Both the position numbers and the translations under genes were made by a program. Shown piece after piece: positions 7,905 to 16,299 of a DNA stretch of 64,000 nt. The notes under the pieces are model-generated. The model did not search any database, had not been told where the DNA came from, and worked only from the letters and a program-made list of their open reading frames with translations. Source of the stretch: Pseudactinotalea suaedae (GTDB taxonomy: Bacteria > Actinomycetota > Actinomycetes > Actinomycetales > Beutenbergiaceae); assembly GCF_009733815.1 (NCBI RefSeq), contig NZ_WNXY01000002.1, positions 415,368 to 479,367 on the forward strand, given 5' to 3'. Each line of letters begins with the position of its first letter. The stretch's first letter is position 1.

Positions 7905-9011
7905 TCAGCGCAGCCCGACCGGACGTTCGCGCGCGAGCTCGATCAGCTCGGTGATGAGGTCGGTGTAGCTGAGCCCCTCGGCCTGCCACAGCATCGGGTA
8001 CATCGAGAACGGCGTGAACCCCGGCATCGTGTTGATCTCGTTGACGAGCACGTCGCCGTCGTCGGTGTAGAAGAAGTCGACGCGGCCCAGACCCTCGCAC
8101 CCCAACGCCTCGAACGTGGCGGCGGCGAGGCGCTGCATGCGGCGCACGACGTCGGGCGGGACGTCGGCGGGGACGCGGATGTCGAGGTGGTCGGCGTCGA
8201 AGTACTTGGCCTCGTAGTCGTAGAACGCGTGCTCGCTGCCGACCACGATCTCGCCCACACCGCTCGTGCGCGGCGGGTCGTCGCCGCGGCCCTGCAGGAC
8301 GGCGCACTCGATCTCACGGCCGGCGATGCCGGCCTCGACGAGCACCTTGGGGTCGTGCTGCTGCGCAGCCTCGACGGCGGCGGGCAGGTCGGCGAGGTCG
8401 TCCACGCGCGTGATGCCCATCGAGGAGCCCGCGCGCGCGGGCTTGACGAAGACCGGCAGGCCGAGATCGGCGATCGCCGCGACCGCGGCCTCCCGGTCGG
8501 TGCGCCACTGCCGCGCCGTGATCGTGGTGCTGGGCCCGATCGGGATGCCGGCGCCCGCGAGCACGACCTTCATGTAGTGCTTGTCCATGCCGGCCGCCGA
8601 CGCGAGCACGCCGGACCCGACGTAGCCGATCCCGGCGAGCTCGAGCATGCCCTGGATGGTGCCGTCCTCACCGAACGGGCCGTGCAGGAGCGGGAAGACG
8701 ACGTCGACCTGGGCCAGCTGCTCGGGCACCCCGCCGGGCTCCACGACCGTGAGTGCGCCCGCGGCGCCCATCGGCACGGTGACCTCGGCGCCGTCGGCGG
8801 CCGTGACCTCGGGGAGCCGCCCGGGCTCGATCGCCCAGCGACCGGCCTCGTCGGCCGCCACCACCCACCGGCCCTCACGCGTGACACCGATCGGGACGAC
8901 GTCGTAGCGGTCGCGGTCGATCGCCGCGAGGACACCGGCTGCGGTGGCGCAGCTGATCGTGTGCTCGGAGCTCTTGCCGCCGAACACCACGGCGACCCTG
9001 GTCCTGGTCAT
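7905..9011 (-). CDS. ddl: D-alanine--D-alanine ligase
   Basis: This ATP-grasp enzyme makes D-Ala-D-Ala for peptidoglycan precursors in the cytoplasm. The 368-aa product starts VAVVFGGKSSEHTISC (N-terminal substrate loop). It then has FPLLHGPFGEDGTIQGMLE, MDKHYMK, PVFVKPARAGSSMGI (ATP-binding lysine and glycine-rich loop) and the metal-binding LVNEINTMPGFT. All expected catalytic segments are present. ATG at 9011 is the first codon of the conserved part; an open frame continues upstream only because of GC bias and overlaps the divergent PLP gene. Spacing to that gene is 54 bp. Confidence 0.97.
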   Translation of the reverse strand: MTRTRVAVVFGGKSSEHTISCATAAGVLAAIDRDRYDVVPIGVTREGRWVVAADEAGRWAIEPGRLPEVTAADGAEVTVPMGAAGALTVVEPGGVPEQLAQVDVVFPLLHGPFGEDGTIQGMLELAGIGYVGSGVLASAAGMDKHYMKVVLAGAGIPIGPSTTITARQWRTDREAAVAAIADLGLPVFVKPARAGSSMGITRVDDLADLPAAVEAAQQHDPKVLVEAGIAGREIECAVLQGRGDDPPRTSGVGEIVVGSEHAFYDYEAKYFDADHLDIRVPADVPPDVVRRMQRLAAATFEALGCEGLGRVDFFYTDDGDVLVNEINTMPGFTPFSMYPMLWQAEGLSYTDLITELIELARERPVGLR

Positions 9012-9065
9012 CGCGCACAGGCTACCCGGGCGGTCGCCCCGATCCCGCTCCCCTACGCTCGTGTT

Positions 9066-10214
9066 GTGACGGGCAAGCCGAACCTTCGAACCGACTCCCT
9101 CGTGGTCGCCGCGGGACGACCGCCGCGCCGGACCGGGGCACCGGTGAACCCACCGGTCGTGCTGTCCTCGACGTACATCGGTGTCGACACCCCCGGCGCC
9201 GAGGACCTCCTGTACGCCCGCTACGACACCGAGTCGTGGCGGCCGCTCGAGGACGCGATCGGAGCGCTCGAGGGCTCGACCCGGCGCGCCCTGGCCTACG
9301 GCTCCGGCATGGCGGCGATCAGCGCGGCGCTCGCGCTCGTGCGCAACGGCACCACGCTCGTGATGCCGCGGCACAGCTACAACGTGGCCCTCGTCGCCGC
9401 CCGCGCCCACGCCGAGCAGCGCGATCTCACGCTCGTCGAGGTCGACATCGCCGACACCGCCGAGGTGCAGGCCGCGCTCGAGGTGACGGACTCCCCCACG
9501 CTGTGGCTCGAGTCCCCCACCAACCCGATGCTGGAGATCGCGGACATCCCCGCACTCGTCAGCGCCACCCGGGAGCGCGGCGGTCTGGTCATCGCCGACA
9601 ACACCTTCGCCACCCCGCTCGGCCAGCAGCCGCTCGCGCTCGGGGTCCACGTGGTCGTGCACTCGGTGACCAAGTACCTGGCCGGGCACTCCGACGTCGT
9701 CATGGGTGCCGCCGTCACCGACGACCCCGACCTGTGGTCGCGGCTCAAGACCCACCGCGACGTGCACGGTGCGGTGCCCGGACCGTGGGAGGCCTGGCTC
9801 GCCCTCCGTGGCCTGCGCACGCTGGCCCTTCGCGTGCAGCGCTCCCAGCAGAGCGCTCTCGACCTGGCCCAGCGCCTCGAGGAGCACCCCGCCGCGCTCG
9901 AGGTCCGCCACCCCGGGCTCGCGAGCCACCCCCAGCACGAGCGTGCCGCCGCCCAGATGACCGGCTTCGGATCGATCATCACGCTCCGGCCCCACGGGGG
10001 CGCAGCCGCGGCCGCGGCGATCGCCGGCGCGGTCGAGCTCTGGGTCCCCGGCACCAGCCTCGGCGGCGTCGAGTCGTTGATCGAGCGCCGCCGTCGGCTG
10101 CCCTCGGAGCCCGTCACGGTGCCCGAGGACCTGCTCCGCCTCTCGGTCGGCATCGAGGACGTGGAGGACCTCGCCGAGGACCTGCTGGCTGCCCTCGAGG
10201 CCAGCCAGCGGTGA
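9066..10214 (+). CDS. Cys/Met-metabolism PLP-dependent enzyme (cystathionine gamma-synthase-like)
   Basis: The 382-aa protein belongs to the fold-I trans-sulfuration family (MetB/MetC/CGL). Markers are SSTYIGVDTPGAEDLLYAR, ALAYGSGMAAISAAL (PLP phosphate-binding), LESPTNPMLEIADIP, IADNTFATP and HSVTKYLAGHSD, whose lysine should bind PLP. The C-terminus ends GTSLGGVESLIE...LLRLSVGIED as usual. The exact reaction (gamma-synthase, beta-lyase or gamma-lyase) cannot be told by eye. GTG at 9066 is the only start consistent with the conserved TDSLVVAAGRPP opening. A methyltransferase gene overlaps its stop by 4 bp. Confidence 0.92.
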   Translation: MTGKPNLRTDSLVVAAGRPPRRTGAPVNPPVVLSSTYIGVDTPGAEDLLYARYDTESWRPLEDAIGALEGSTRRALAYGSGMAAISAALALVRNGTTLVMPRHSYNVALVAARAHAEQRDLTLVEVDIADTAEVQAALEVTDSPTLWLESPTNPMLEIADIPALVSATRERGGLVIADNTFATPLGQQPLALGVHVVVHSVTKYLAGHSDVVMGAAVTDDPDLWSRLKTHRDVHGAVPGPWEAWLALRGLRTLALRVQRSQQSALDLAQRLEEHPAALEVRHPGLASHPQHERAAAQMTGFGSIITLRPHGGAAAAAAIAGAVELWVPGTSLGGVESLIERRRRLPSEPVTVPEDLLRLSVGIEDVEDLAEDLLAALEASQR

Positions 10215-10888
10215 CCCTGCCCGAGGTCGTCCACGCGACGGCCGCCGAGCTCGCGCGCGAGCGCCACGCGGACGCCGAGGAGGACGTCCACTTCACGCGC
10301 GGGCTCGCTCGCACCGTCATCGAGGCGCTCAGCCTCCCGGGTGACGTCGTGCTCGACCCGTTCGCCGGCTTCGGCACCACCCTCGAGGTCGCGCGCGAGC
10401 TCGGACGCACCCCGCTCGGCGTCGAGCTGTTGCCCGAGCGGGTGGCGACGATCCGCGCCCGGGTGCCGGGCGCGGTCGTCGTCGAGGGCGACGCGCGCGG
10501 CCTGCTCGGCCTGGTCGACGCGTGCGCCCTGCCGGTCGCGCGCGGCTCGGTCGCGCTCGTGCTGACCTCGCCGCCCTGGATGACGGCGAACGACCATCTC
10601 GCCAACCCGCTCACCGCGTACGAGACCGACGACGGCGACTACCGCACCTACCTGGACAGCCTCACCGATGTCGCGAGGCAGGTGCGCGCGCTGCTGCGGC
10701 CGGGAGGCCATCTCGTGCTCGACGTCGCGGACATCCGGCACGAGGGGCAGCTGACCACGCTGGGCGCCGACGTCACCGCAGCGGTGTCACCGGTGCTGCG
10801 GCACATCGGCTCGGTCCCGGTCGTCTGGGACGAGCTCCCGCAGGACCTGACCTCGAACAGCCTCGTCGTGTTCTCCCGGGCTTGGTGA
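10211..10888 (+). CDS. Small SPPW-motif SAM-dependent methyltransferase
   Basis: The 225-aa protein has the two hallmarks of amino-group DNA or RNA methyltransferases: DPFAGFGTTLEVA (SAM-binding motif I, about residues 47-59) and LTSPPWMTA (catalytic motif IV, about 118-126). Motif I precedes motif IV, and no recognisable target-recognition domain or restriction enzyme is present. This favours an orphan DNA methyltransferase or a TRM11-like tRNA methyltransferase. The tail DELPQDLTSNSLVVF is typical of the Trm11/N6-N4 group. GTG at 10211 overlaps the PLP enzyme stop as GTGA, so both are probably translated from one mRNA. Confidence 0.8.
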   Translation: MTLPEVVHATAAELARERHADAEEDVHFTRGLARTVIEALSLPGDVVLDPFAGFGTTLEVARELGRTPLGVELLPERVATIRARVPGAVVVEGDARGLLGLVDACALPVARGSVALVLTSPPWMTANDHLANPLTAYETDDGDYRTYLDSLTDVARQVRALLRPGGHLVLDVADIRHEGQLTTLGADVTAAVSPVLRHIGSVPVVWDELPQDLTSNSLVVFSRAW

Positions 10889-10933
10889 GGCTCGCCGCCT
10901 AGGCTGGCGCCAACCCGAGCCGAGGAGAACGCC

Positions 10934-11584
10934 ATGCGACGCGGCACCATCACCACCCTGCTGACGCTGGCCGTCAGCGCCAGCATGCTCGCCGCGTGCG
11001 GCAACGACGGCGGGGACGACCCGACCACCGAGCCCACCAGCGACGCGACCACCACGGCCGAGCCCACCGACGAGCCGACCACGGACGAGCCCACCAGCGA
11101 CGCGCCGACCGACGGCACCGACGTCCCGTCCGACGAGGGCGCCGACGGCCCGCCGTTCCCGGCGGACGCCGCCGACCAGAGCAACGAGGCGTTCGAGAAC
11201 GCGCTCAAGCTGGTGGACGTCCGGGTCGCCGAGCACCCCGAGTTCGACCGGCTGGTGCTGGAGTTCGAGGGCGAGGGCGAGCCGGGTTGGCGCGTGGGCT
11301 ACGTCGAGGAGGCCGCCCGTGAAGGGAGCGGCGAGCCGATCACCCTCGACGGTGACGCGATCCTGCAGGTCGCGGCCACGCACGTGATGCCGGACGACAT
11401 GACCGGCTACTACGACGGCCCGCAGCAGTTCGACCCCGACACCGAGGTCATCGACGACGTGTTCGTGGACGGCGCCTTCGAGGGGTACACCACCGTGTTC
11501 CTGGGTCTGGACGAGGTCGAGGTGTTCCGGGTCTTCGTGCTCACCGAGCCCTCACGCCTGGTCGTCGACGTCCAGGACAGCTGA
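10934..11584 (+). CDS. Lipoprotein with Thr/Glu/Asp-rich linker and AMIN-like domain
   Basis: The 216-aa protein has a signal peptide with lipobox LAAC near residues 20-23. An acidic, Thr/Pro-rich spacer (TEPTSDATTTAEPTDEPTT) runs to about 65, and a globular C-terminal domain follows. That domain (KLVDVRVAEHPEFDRLVLEF ... YTTVFLGLDEVEVFRVFVL ... RLVVDVQ) resembles the AMIN-like domain of actinobacterial lipoproteins, thought to bind cell-wall material. It should be anchored outside the membrane with the spacer crossing the wall. ATG at 10934 follows GAGGAGAA. It is monocistronic as far as can be seen. Confidence 0.85.
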   Translation: MRRGTITTLLTLAVSASMLAACGNDGGDDPTTEPTSDATTTAEPTDEPTTDEPTSDAPTDGTDVPSDEGADGPPFPADAADQSNEAFENALKLVDVRVAEHPEFDRLVLEFEGEGEPGWRVGYVEEAAREGSGEPITLDGDAILQVAATHVMPDDMTGYYDGPQQFDPDTEVIDDVFVDGAFEGYTTVFLGLDEVEVFRVFVLTEPSRLVVDVQDS

Positions 11585-11616
11585 GCCGCCGACCGACGCT
11601 CCTGGAGCGCGTTCCT

Positions 11617-11632
11617 CGAGCCGGGGGGCTCG
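11617..11632 (+). terminator. Possible weak terminator after the AMIN-like lipoprotein
   Basis: CGAGCC pairs with GGCTCG around a GGGG loop, 33 bp after the stop codon, with no T-tract. It may simply reflect high GC. Confidence 0.3.
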
Positions 11633-11780
11633 GTCTCAGCCGCGCCCGAGCTGGAGCCCTCTCGGTGACGTCGTGCACCTCGTCGTCGACGTCCTCGACG
11701 CCGACGACGGACGTCCCGGCCGGCGGCGCCAGTCCGTGGCCCGCCTCCCCCGAGCGACGGACTCGCGCTGCCCGCGCGCG

Positions 11781-11809
11781 TTGACGGCTGCTGCCACCCG
11801 AGCTACTGT
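11781..11809 (+). promoter_or_regulatory. Sigma-70-type promoter for the IclR operon
   Basis: TTGACG (11781-11786) and TACTGT (11804-11809) are separated by 17 bp, close to the housekeeping consensus. Transcription would start near 11816, inside the adjoining palindrome, which supports repression by a protein bound there. Confidence 0.6.
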
Positions 11810-11817
11810 CGGTGTTA

Positions 11818-11832
11818 TCGAAGCGCCTTCGA
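11818..11832. promoter_or_regulatory. Perfect palindromic operator (probable IclR site)
   Basis: TCGAAG-CGC-CTTCGA is a perfect 6+3+6 inverted repeat placed over the predicted transcription start. IclR proteins bind such palindromes as dimers of dimers; further TCGAA half-sites follow at 11838 and 11851. Confidence 0.6.
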
Positions 11833-11889
11833 CATTGTCGAACGCATAGATCGAACGGCACGGTCTTCGACGACGAAGAGGGAACCCCG

Positions 11890-12717
11890 ATGGCAGACCG
11901 CAGCGGACCGGAAGCGCAGCGCCCGGCGGTGCCGCGCACCCCGATCCAGGCGATCGACCGCGCGATCGCGCTGCTGGACGTCGTCGCCGAGGGCGGTCCC
12001 CACGGGATGACGCTCGGCGCGCTGGCCGAGAGCACAGGGCTCGCGCCGTCGACCGCTCGGACGATCCTGTCGTCGCTCGTGATGCACGGGCTGATCGCCC
12101 AGAGCGGCAGCGGCAGCAGCTACACGCTCGGCTCGCGGTTCTTCGAGCTCAACCGGCGGTTCGCCATGCAGGCGGACCTGTCGGCCGTCGCCGCACCCGT
12201 GCTGCGAGCGCTCTGGGAGCGCACGAACGAGACCGTGCACCTGGCCGTCCTGCAGGGCAACCGGCGTGTCGACCTCGCCGTGCTCGTCAGCCCGCAGCTG
12301 CTGCGCGTGGACCCGACGTCGACCGGCTACCTCGACGCCTCGGCGTCGCCGCTGTACAAGACCGCAGCCGGCAAGGTCCTGTTCGCGGGCCTGTCACGAA
12401 CCGACCGGCTCGGCATGCTGCGCACCTCGGCGTGGCAGGACGAGACGCCACCGGCTCCCGAGGACCTCATGGCCGCCATGGATGCCGTGGTCACCGAGGG
12501 CTACGCCACCAACCTGGAGGAAGAGGCAGCAGGTGTCTGCGGTGTCGCAGCGCCGGTCCACGACCAGTCCGGTGCGACCATCGCCGCCGTCTGCCTCGGC
12601 TATCCCTCGACCCGTCACACCACCTCCCACGCGGGCTCCCTGCGCGACGAGGTGATCGCGGCAGCCGCGGAGCTCTCGCTGCTGCTCGGTGCCGACCCGG
12701 ATCGGGCGGCGCGATGA
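11890..12717 (+). CDS. IclR-family transcriptional regulator
   Basis: The 275-aa protein has an N-terminal winged HTH (about 18-80; MTLGALAESTGLAPSTARTI is the recognition region). A C-terminal IclR effector domain (about 95-265) includes LYKTAAGKVLFAGLS and a tail reading TNLEEEAAGVCGVAAPV. Such regulators control catabolic operons in response to a small acid or sugar. ATG at 11890 follows AGAGGGA and excludes an upstream extension through the operator region. Its stop overlaps the FAD-oxidoreductase start as ATGA, so the regulator is the first gene of the operon it most likely controls. The effector is unknown. Confidence 0.92.
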   Translation: MADRSGPEAQRPAVPRTPIQAIDRAIALLDVVAEGGPHGMTLGALAESTGLAPSTARTILSSLVMHGLIAQSGSGSSYTLGSRFFELNRRFAMQADLSAVAAPVLRALWERTNETVHLAVLQGNRRVDLAVLVSPQLLRVDPTSTGYLDASASPLYKTAAGKVLFAGLSRTDRLGMLRTSAWQDETPPAPEDLMAAMDAVVTEGYATNLEEEAAGVCGVAAPVHDQSGATIAAVCLGYPSTRHTTSHAGSLRDEVIAAAAELSLLLGADPDRAAR

Positions 12718-14042
12718 GGGACCGGTACGACGTCGTGGTGGTCGGCGGCGGACCCGCCGGCTGGCCCGCAGCGGCGCAGGCTGCACGGCTGGGCGCGCGC
12801 ACGCTGCTGGTCGAGAAGAACGGTGCCCTCGGAGGAACGACAACCGTGGCCGGCGTCGCCCTTCCCGGCCTGTTCCACGCCTGGGGTCAGCAGGTGATCG
12901 CGGGCATCGGCTGGGACGCCGTCACGCAGGCGGTGGCGGAGGCCGGCGGCACGTTGCCCGACTTCTCGCGCTGGGACCAGCCGCACTGGCGGCTCCAGGT
13001 CCCCGTGGTCCCCGGGGTGCTCGCCGGCGTCATCGACGAGAGCGTCGTGGGGTCCGGCGCCGACCTGCTGCTGCACAGCCTGATCGGCGAGGCCCGCTGG
13101 GACGGCGGGCGCTGGCGGCTCACGGTCGCGACCAAGGAGGGGCTGCACCCGGTCACCGCCGGCGTGCTCATCGACTGCACCGGCGACGCCGACGTCGTCG
13201 CCCTCGCCGGGCACACCCGCCGCACCAGCCCGCGCCGCCAGCCCGGCACGATCATGATGCGGCTGGAGGGTTACGACCTCGAGCGGCTCGACGCCGATGC
13301 CCTGCAGGCGGCCCACGACGACGCCGTTCGCCGCGGCGACCTGCTCCCGGCCGATCTCGCGCACAAGCCGGTTCGCTCGTTCCTGCGGGCGCACGGGGAG
13401 AACGCCACGCACGTGGTCGGTGTGCAGGGCGGGACGAGCGGCGACCGGACCGCAGCCGAGCTCGCCGGGCGCCGGCTGCTGCGGCGCGTGCTGCGCTTCC
13501 TGCGCGCCCAGCCCGGGCTCGAGCAGATCCGCCTGGCGTGGACCGCGATGGAGACCGGCATCCGTGAGAGCTGGTCGATCGAGGGCCACGAGAGGATCAC
13601 GGTCGAGGACTACAACAGCGGGCGCGCGTGGCCCGACGCCCTCTCCTACTCGTTCTACCCGATCGACGTGCACCGCCCGGACGGGGACGGCATCGACATC
13701 CGTCCGCTCGGCTACGGCACCGTGCCGACGATCCCGCGCGGCGCGATGATCCCGGTGGGCACGCAGCAGCTGCTCGTGGCTGGCCGCGCGATCAGCGGCG
13801 ACCAGGAGGCTGCCTCCGCCTACCGGGTGCAGGCCTCGTCGATGGCGATGGGTCAGGCCGCCGGTGCGCTGGCTGCGATGGCCGTGAGCCGCGCCTGTGA
13901 CGTCCATGACGTCCCGGTCCCCGAGGCTCGCGAGGCGATGCGAGCCCACGGCGCGATCGTCCCCGGGGACGTCGTCGTGCCACCCCTCGACCAGAACCAG
14001 CCCCAGCCCGATCCCGCAGCGACGCGAAGGAGCACGACATGA
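12714..14042 (+). CDS. FAD-dependent oxidoreductase (FAD_oxidored family)
   Basis: The 442-aa protein opens with a Rossmann FAD-binding loop (YDVVVVGGGPAGWPAA), continues LVEKNGALGGTTTVAG, and has the second FAD contact LIDCTGDADVVALAG. The C-terminal part reads LLVAGRAISGDQEAASAYR and SSMAMGQAAGALAAMA. This is the pattern of the FAD_oxidored family often found in bacterial polysaccharide-use clusters and lacking a defined substrate. No signal peptide is visible, so it is cytoplasmic. Coupled by ATGA to both the regulator before it and the binding-protein gene after it, it probably oxidises an imported sugar derivative; that is inference from context. Confidence 0.87.
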   Translation: MRDRYDVVVVGGGPAGWPAAAQAARLGARTLLVEKNGALGGTTTVAGVALPGLFHAWGQQVIAGIGWDAVTQAVAEAGGTLPDFSRWDQPHWRLQVPVVPGVLAGVIDESVVGSGADLLLHSLIGEARWDGGRWRLTVATKEGLHPVTAGVLIDCTGDADVVALAGHTRRTSPRRQPGTIMMRLEGYDLERLDADALQAAHDDAVRRGDLLPADLAHKPVRSFLRAHGENATHVVGVQGGTSGDRTAAELAGRRLLRRVLRFLRAQPGLEQIRLAWTAMETGIRESWSIEGHERITVEDYNSGRAWPDALSYSFYPIDVHRPDGDGIDIRPLGYGTVPTIPRGAMIPVGTQQLLVAGRAISGDQEAASAYRVQASSMAMGQAAGALAAMAVSRACDVHDVPVPEAREAMRAHGAIVPGDVVVPPLDQNQPQPDPAATRRSTT

Positions 14043-15358
14043 CCCCCGCACCGACCCGACCCACCCGACGGCACGTCCTGCTGGCCGCTGCAGCCGCCGG
14101 CGCGACCGGAGCGCTCACCGCGTGCAGCGGCTTCGTCAACTCCGACGGCGACGACACCGACGGCGGCGGCAGCGGCAGCGGGGGCGACACCGTCACCGCG
14201 TACGTCAACACCGAGCAGAGCGCCGGTCTGGGGGCCCTGATCGAGGCGTTCGAGGCCGAGTCGGGCCTCACGGTCGACATGTCGTCGGCGAGCACCGACG
14301 AGCTCAACCAGCAGCTGCGGGTGCAGCTGACCTCCGGCACCGCGCCGGACCTGATCCGCGTCTCCCCCGGCTTCTCGAGCCCGGTCGCCGCCGGCGTGCT
14401 CGGCCAGGAGGGTGAGCTCGCCGACCTCTCCGACGCGTCCTGGTCGGGCGACCTCACCCCCGACACCCAGTCCCTCGCCGAGGTCGACGGTCAGGTGATG
14501 GCGTTCCCGGTCAGCCGCAACGCGATCGTCATGGCGTACAACCGGGACGTCTTCGAGCAGGCAGGCGTGGCGGCGCCCACCACCTGGCCGGAGCTCCTCG
14601 CGGCGTGCGAGGCCCTCGCCGCTGCGGGCGTCACGCCCATCTCGACCCCCTTCCAGGGCGGCATCTTCTTCCAGTTCTGGGTCTACGCGATGGCCTCGAC
14701 GCTCGTCTACCCGGTCAACCCCGACGTCGATGCGCAGATGGCGTCCGGCGAGACGACGTTCACCGACAGCCCCGAGTGGAACGAGGCGTTCGCGCGCATC
14801 GCCGAGCTCAACGACGCCGGCTACTTCTCCGAGGGCATGCTGGGCGTCCCGCCGGACCAGGGCATGCAGTCGGTGGCCACCGGCGAGTCCGCGATGGTGC
14901 TGCTGGTCTCGGCCGGGCTGCCGCAGCTGTACGGCTACTCCGAGGCAGGTGAGGAGGGATTCGGCGTCTTCGCCCTGCCCGCGACCGAGAACGCGGGCGA
15001 CACGCACGTGCCGCTCGCGCCGGACTTCCTCGCGGTGAACGCGAACGCGACCAACCCCGAGGGCGCGCGAGCGCTGCTCGACTTCCTCGCGCAGCCGGAG
15101 AACGTCGAGGCGTACGCCAACGAGATGGGCGTGCTGCCCGGGCTCGGCGTCGAGGTCAGTCTCGAGTCGACCGCGCTGGAGCCGATCATGCCGCTGCTGG
15201 ACGAGGGCCGCAGCACCGGGTACGCCAACTACCTGTGGCCCAACGGTGACGTCCAGCAGACGATGCTGCAGTCGGGGCAGGAGTGGCTCGACGGGACGAT
15301 CGAGACCGCTGACCTGCTCGGCCAGATGGACGAGGAGTACGCGAAGGGCACTCCGTGA
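14039..15358 (+). CDS. Sugar ABC transporter substrate-binding lipoprotein
   Basis: The 439-aa protein is an extracytoplasmic solute-binding protein of the carbohydrate (family 1) type. The N-terminus has a twin-arginine region (TRRHVLLAAAAAG) and a lipobox LTAC near residue 29, suggesting a membrane-anchored lipoprotein. A Gly/Ser/Asp linker precedes the binding domain. Typical segments are LIEAFEAESGLTVDM, QLRVQLTSGTAPDLI and VMAYNRDVFEQAGVAAPTTW. It is first in an importer set with the next two permeases, and no ATPase is encoded nearby. The ligand is unknown; the linked oxidoreductase and secreted toroid protein suggest an oligosaccharide. Confidence 0.92.
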   Translation: MTPAPTRPTRRHVLLAAAAAGATGALTACSGFVNSDGDDTDGGGSGSGGDTVTAYVNTEQSAGLGALIEAFEAESGLTVDMSSASTDELNQQLRVQLTSGTAPDLIRVSPGFSSPVAAGVLGQEGELADLSDASWSGDLTPDTQSLAEVDGQVMAFPVSRNAIVMAYNRDVFEQAGVAAPTTWPELLAACEALAAAGVTPISTPFQGGIFFQFWVYAMASTLVYPVNPDVDAQMASGETTFTDSPEWNEAFARIAELNDAGYFSEGMLGVPPDQGMQSVATGESAMVLLVSAGLPQLYGYSEAGEEGFGVFALPATENAGDTHVPLAPDFLAVNANATNPEGARALLDFLAQPENVEAYANEMGVLPGLGVEVSLESTALEPIMPLLDEGRSTGYANYLWPNGDVQQTMLQSGQEWLDGTIETADLLGQMDEEYAKGTP

Positions 15359-16299
15359 CCCTCGCGCAGGCGCCGGCACCGGCGGAGGTCGAGGAGCCAC
15401 CTCGACCTCGCCGGGGGCGCTCGGGAGCCGCCCGGGTCGCGCGGATCCCGTACGCGTTCGTGGTGCCCGCGCTGCTGCTGTACGGGCTCGTGGTGCTCTA
15501 CCCGACCGTCGCCGGCGGCGTGTATGCCTTCACGGACTGGACGGGCCGGCGCGTCGCACCGACCTTCACCGGGCTCGCCAACTTCGCGGAGCTGCTGGCG
15601 GCGCCCGCGGCACGCTCGGCGCTGAAGAACACGCTGCTCATCGCGCTCTCGACGACGGTCCTGCAGACCGTGCTGGGGCTCGCGCTCGCGCTCGCTCTGC
15701 ACTCGAGCCTGCGCAGCCGGCATCTGCTCCGCACCCTGTTCTTCGCACCGGCGCTGCTGCCGCCGGTCATCGTCGGCTTCCTCTGGCAGTACATCCTGAC
15801 CCCGCAGGGCCCGCTCAACGAGGCGCTCGGCGCCGTGGGCCTGTCCGCGCTGCAGCAGAACTGGCTGGGCGACGCCTCGATCGCGCTCGCCAGCGTCATC
15901 GGGGTGATCATCTGGCAGAACGCCGGACTGACGATGGTGATCTACCTCGCCGGGCTGCAGGGGGTCCCGGCGGAGCTGTTGGAGGCGGCCGAGATCGACG
16001 GCGCGAGCCGATGGCAGCGGCTGCGGCGCGTGACGATCCCGCTGCTGATACCGGCGACCACGATCGCGATGTCGCTGACGCTGATCGGCAGCCTGAAGCT
16101 CTTCGACCAGGTCTACGTGATGACCGGCGGCGGGCCTGGCTATGCCACCGAGACGCTGTCGGTCGTCATGTACAAGGAAGCGTTCGTCTCGGGTCGCTAC
16201 GGGTACGCCGCCGCGATCGCGCTGGTGCTGACGATGATCGTGTTCGCGTTCGCGCTGGTGCAGCTGCGCGGCCTGCGACGGTTCGAGGTCGACTCATGA
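15355..16299 (+). CDS. Sugar ABC transporter permease (MalF type)
   Basis: The 314-aa inner-membrane protein has about six transmembrane helices. The first is at about 30-55 (IPYAFVVPALLLYGLVVLYP). The EAA loop that docks the ATPase reads ELLEAAEIDGASRWQR. The start overlaps the binding-protein stop by 4 bp (GTGA). It forms a heterodimer with the next gene product. Confidence 0.92.
   Translation: MTLAQAPAPAEVEEPPRPRRGRSGAARVARIPYAFVVPALLLYGLVVLYPTVAGGVYAFTDWTGRRVAPTFTGLANFAELLAAPAARSALKNTLLIALSTTVLQTVLGLALALALHSSLRSRHLLRTLFFAPALLPPVIVGFLWQYILTPQGPLNEALGAVGLSALQQNWLGDASIALASVIGVIIWQNAGLTMVIYLAGLQGVPAELLEAAEIDGASRWQRLRRVTIPLLIPATTIAMSLTLIGSLKLFDQVYVMTGGGPGYATETLSVVMYKEAFVSGRYGYAAAIALVLTMIVFAFALVQLRGLRRFEVDS

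Larger units (their letters stand above)
11585..11889 (+). other. 305-bp intergenic control region of the IclR/sugar operon
   Basis: The left part (11585-11770) shows only a weak hairpin at 11617-11632 and no supported gene. The right part holds the promoter and palindrome listed separately, then two TCGAACG direct copies (11838-11844 and 11851-11857, 13 bp apart) just upstream of the IclR start. Confidence 0.6.

Noticed and set aside
7905..9995. N-terminal extension of ddl to 9995
   Set aside because: The extension overlaps the divergent PLP-enzyme gene and precedes the family-typical start at 9011.
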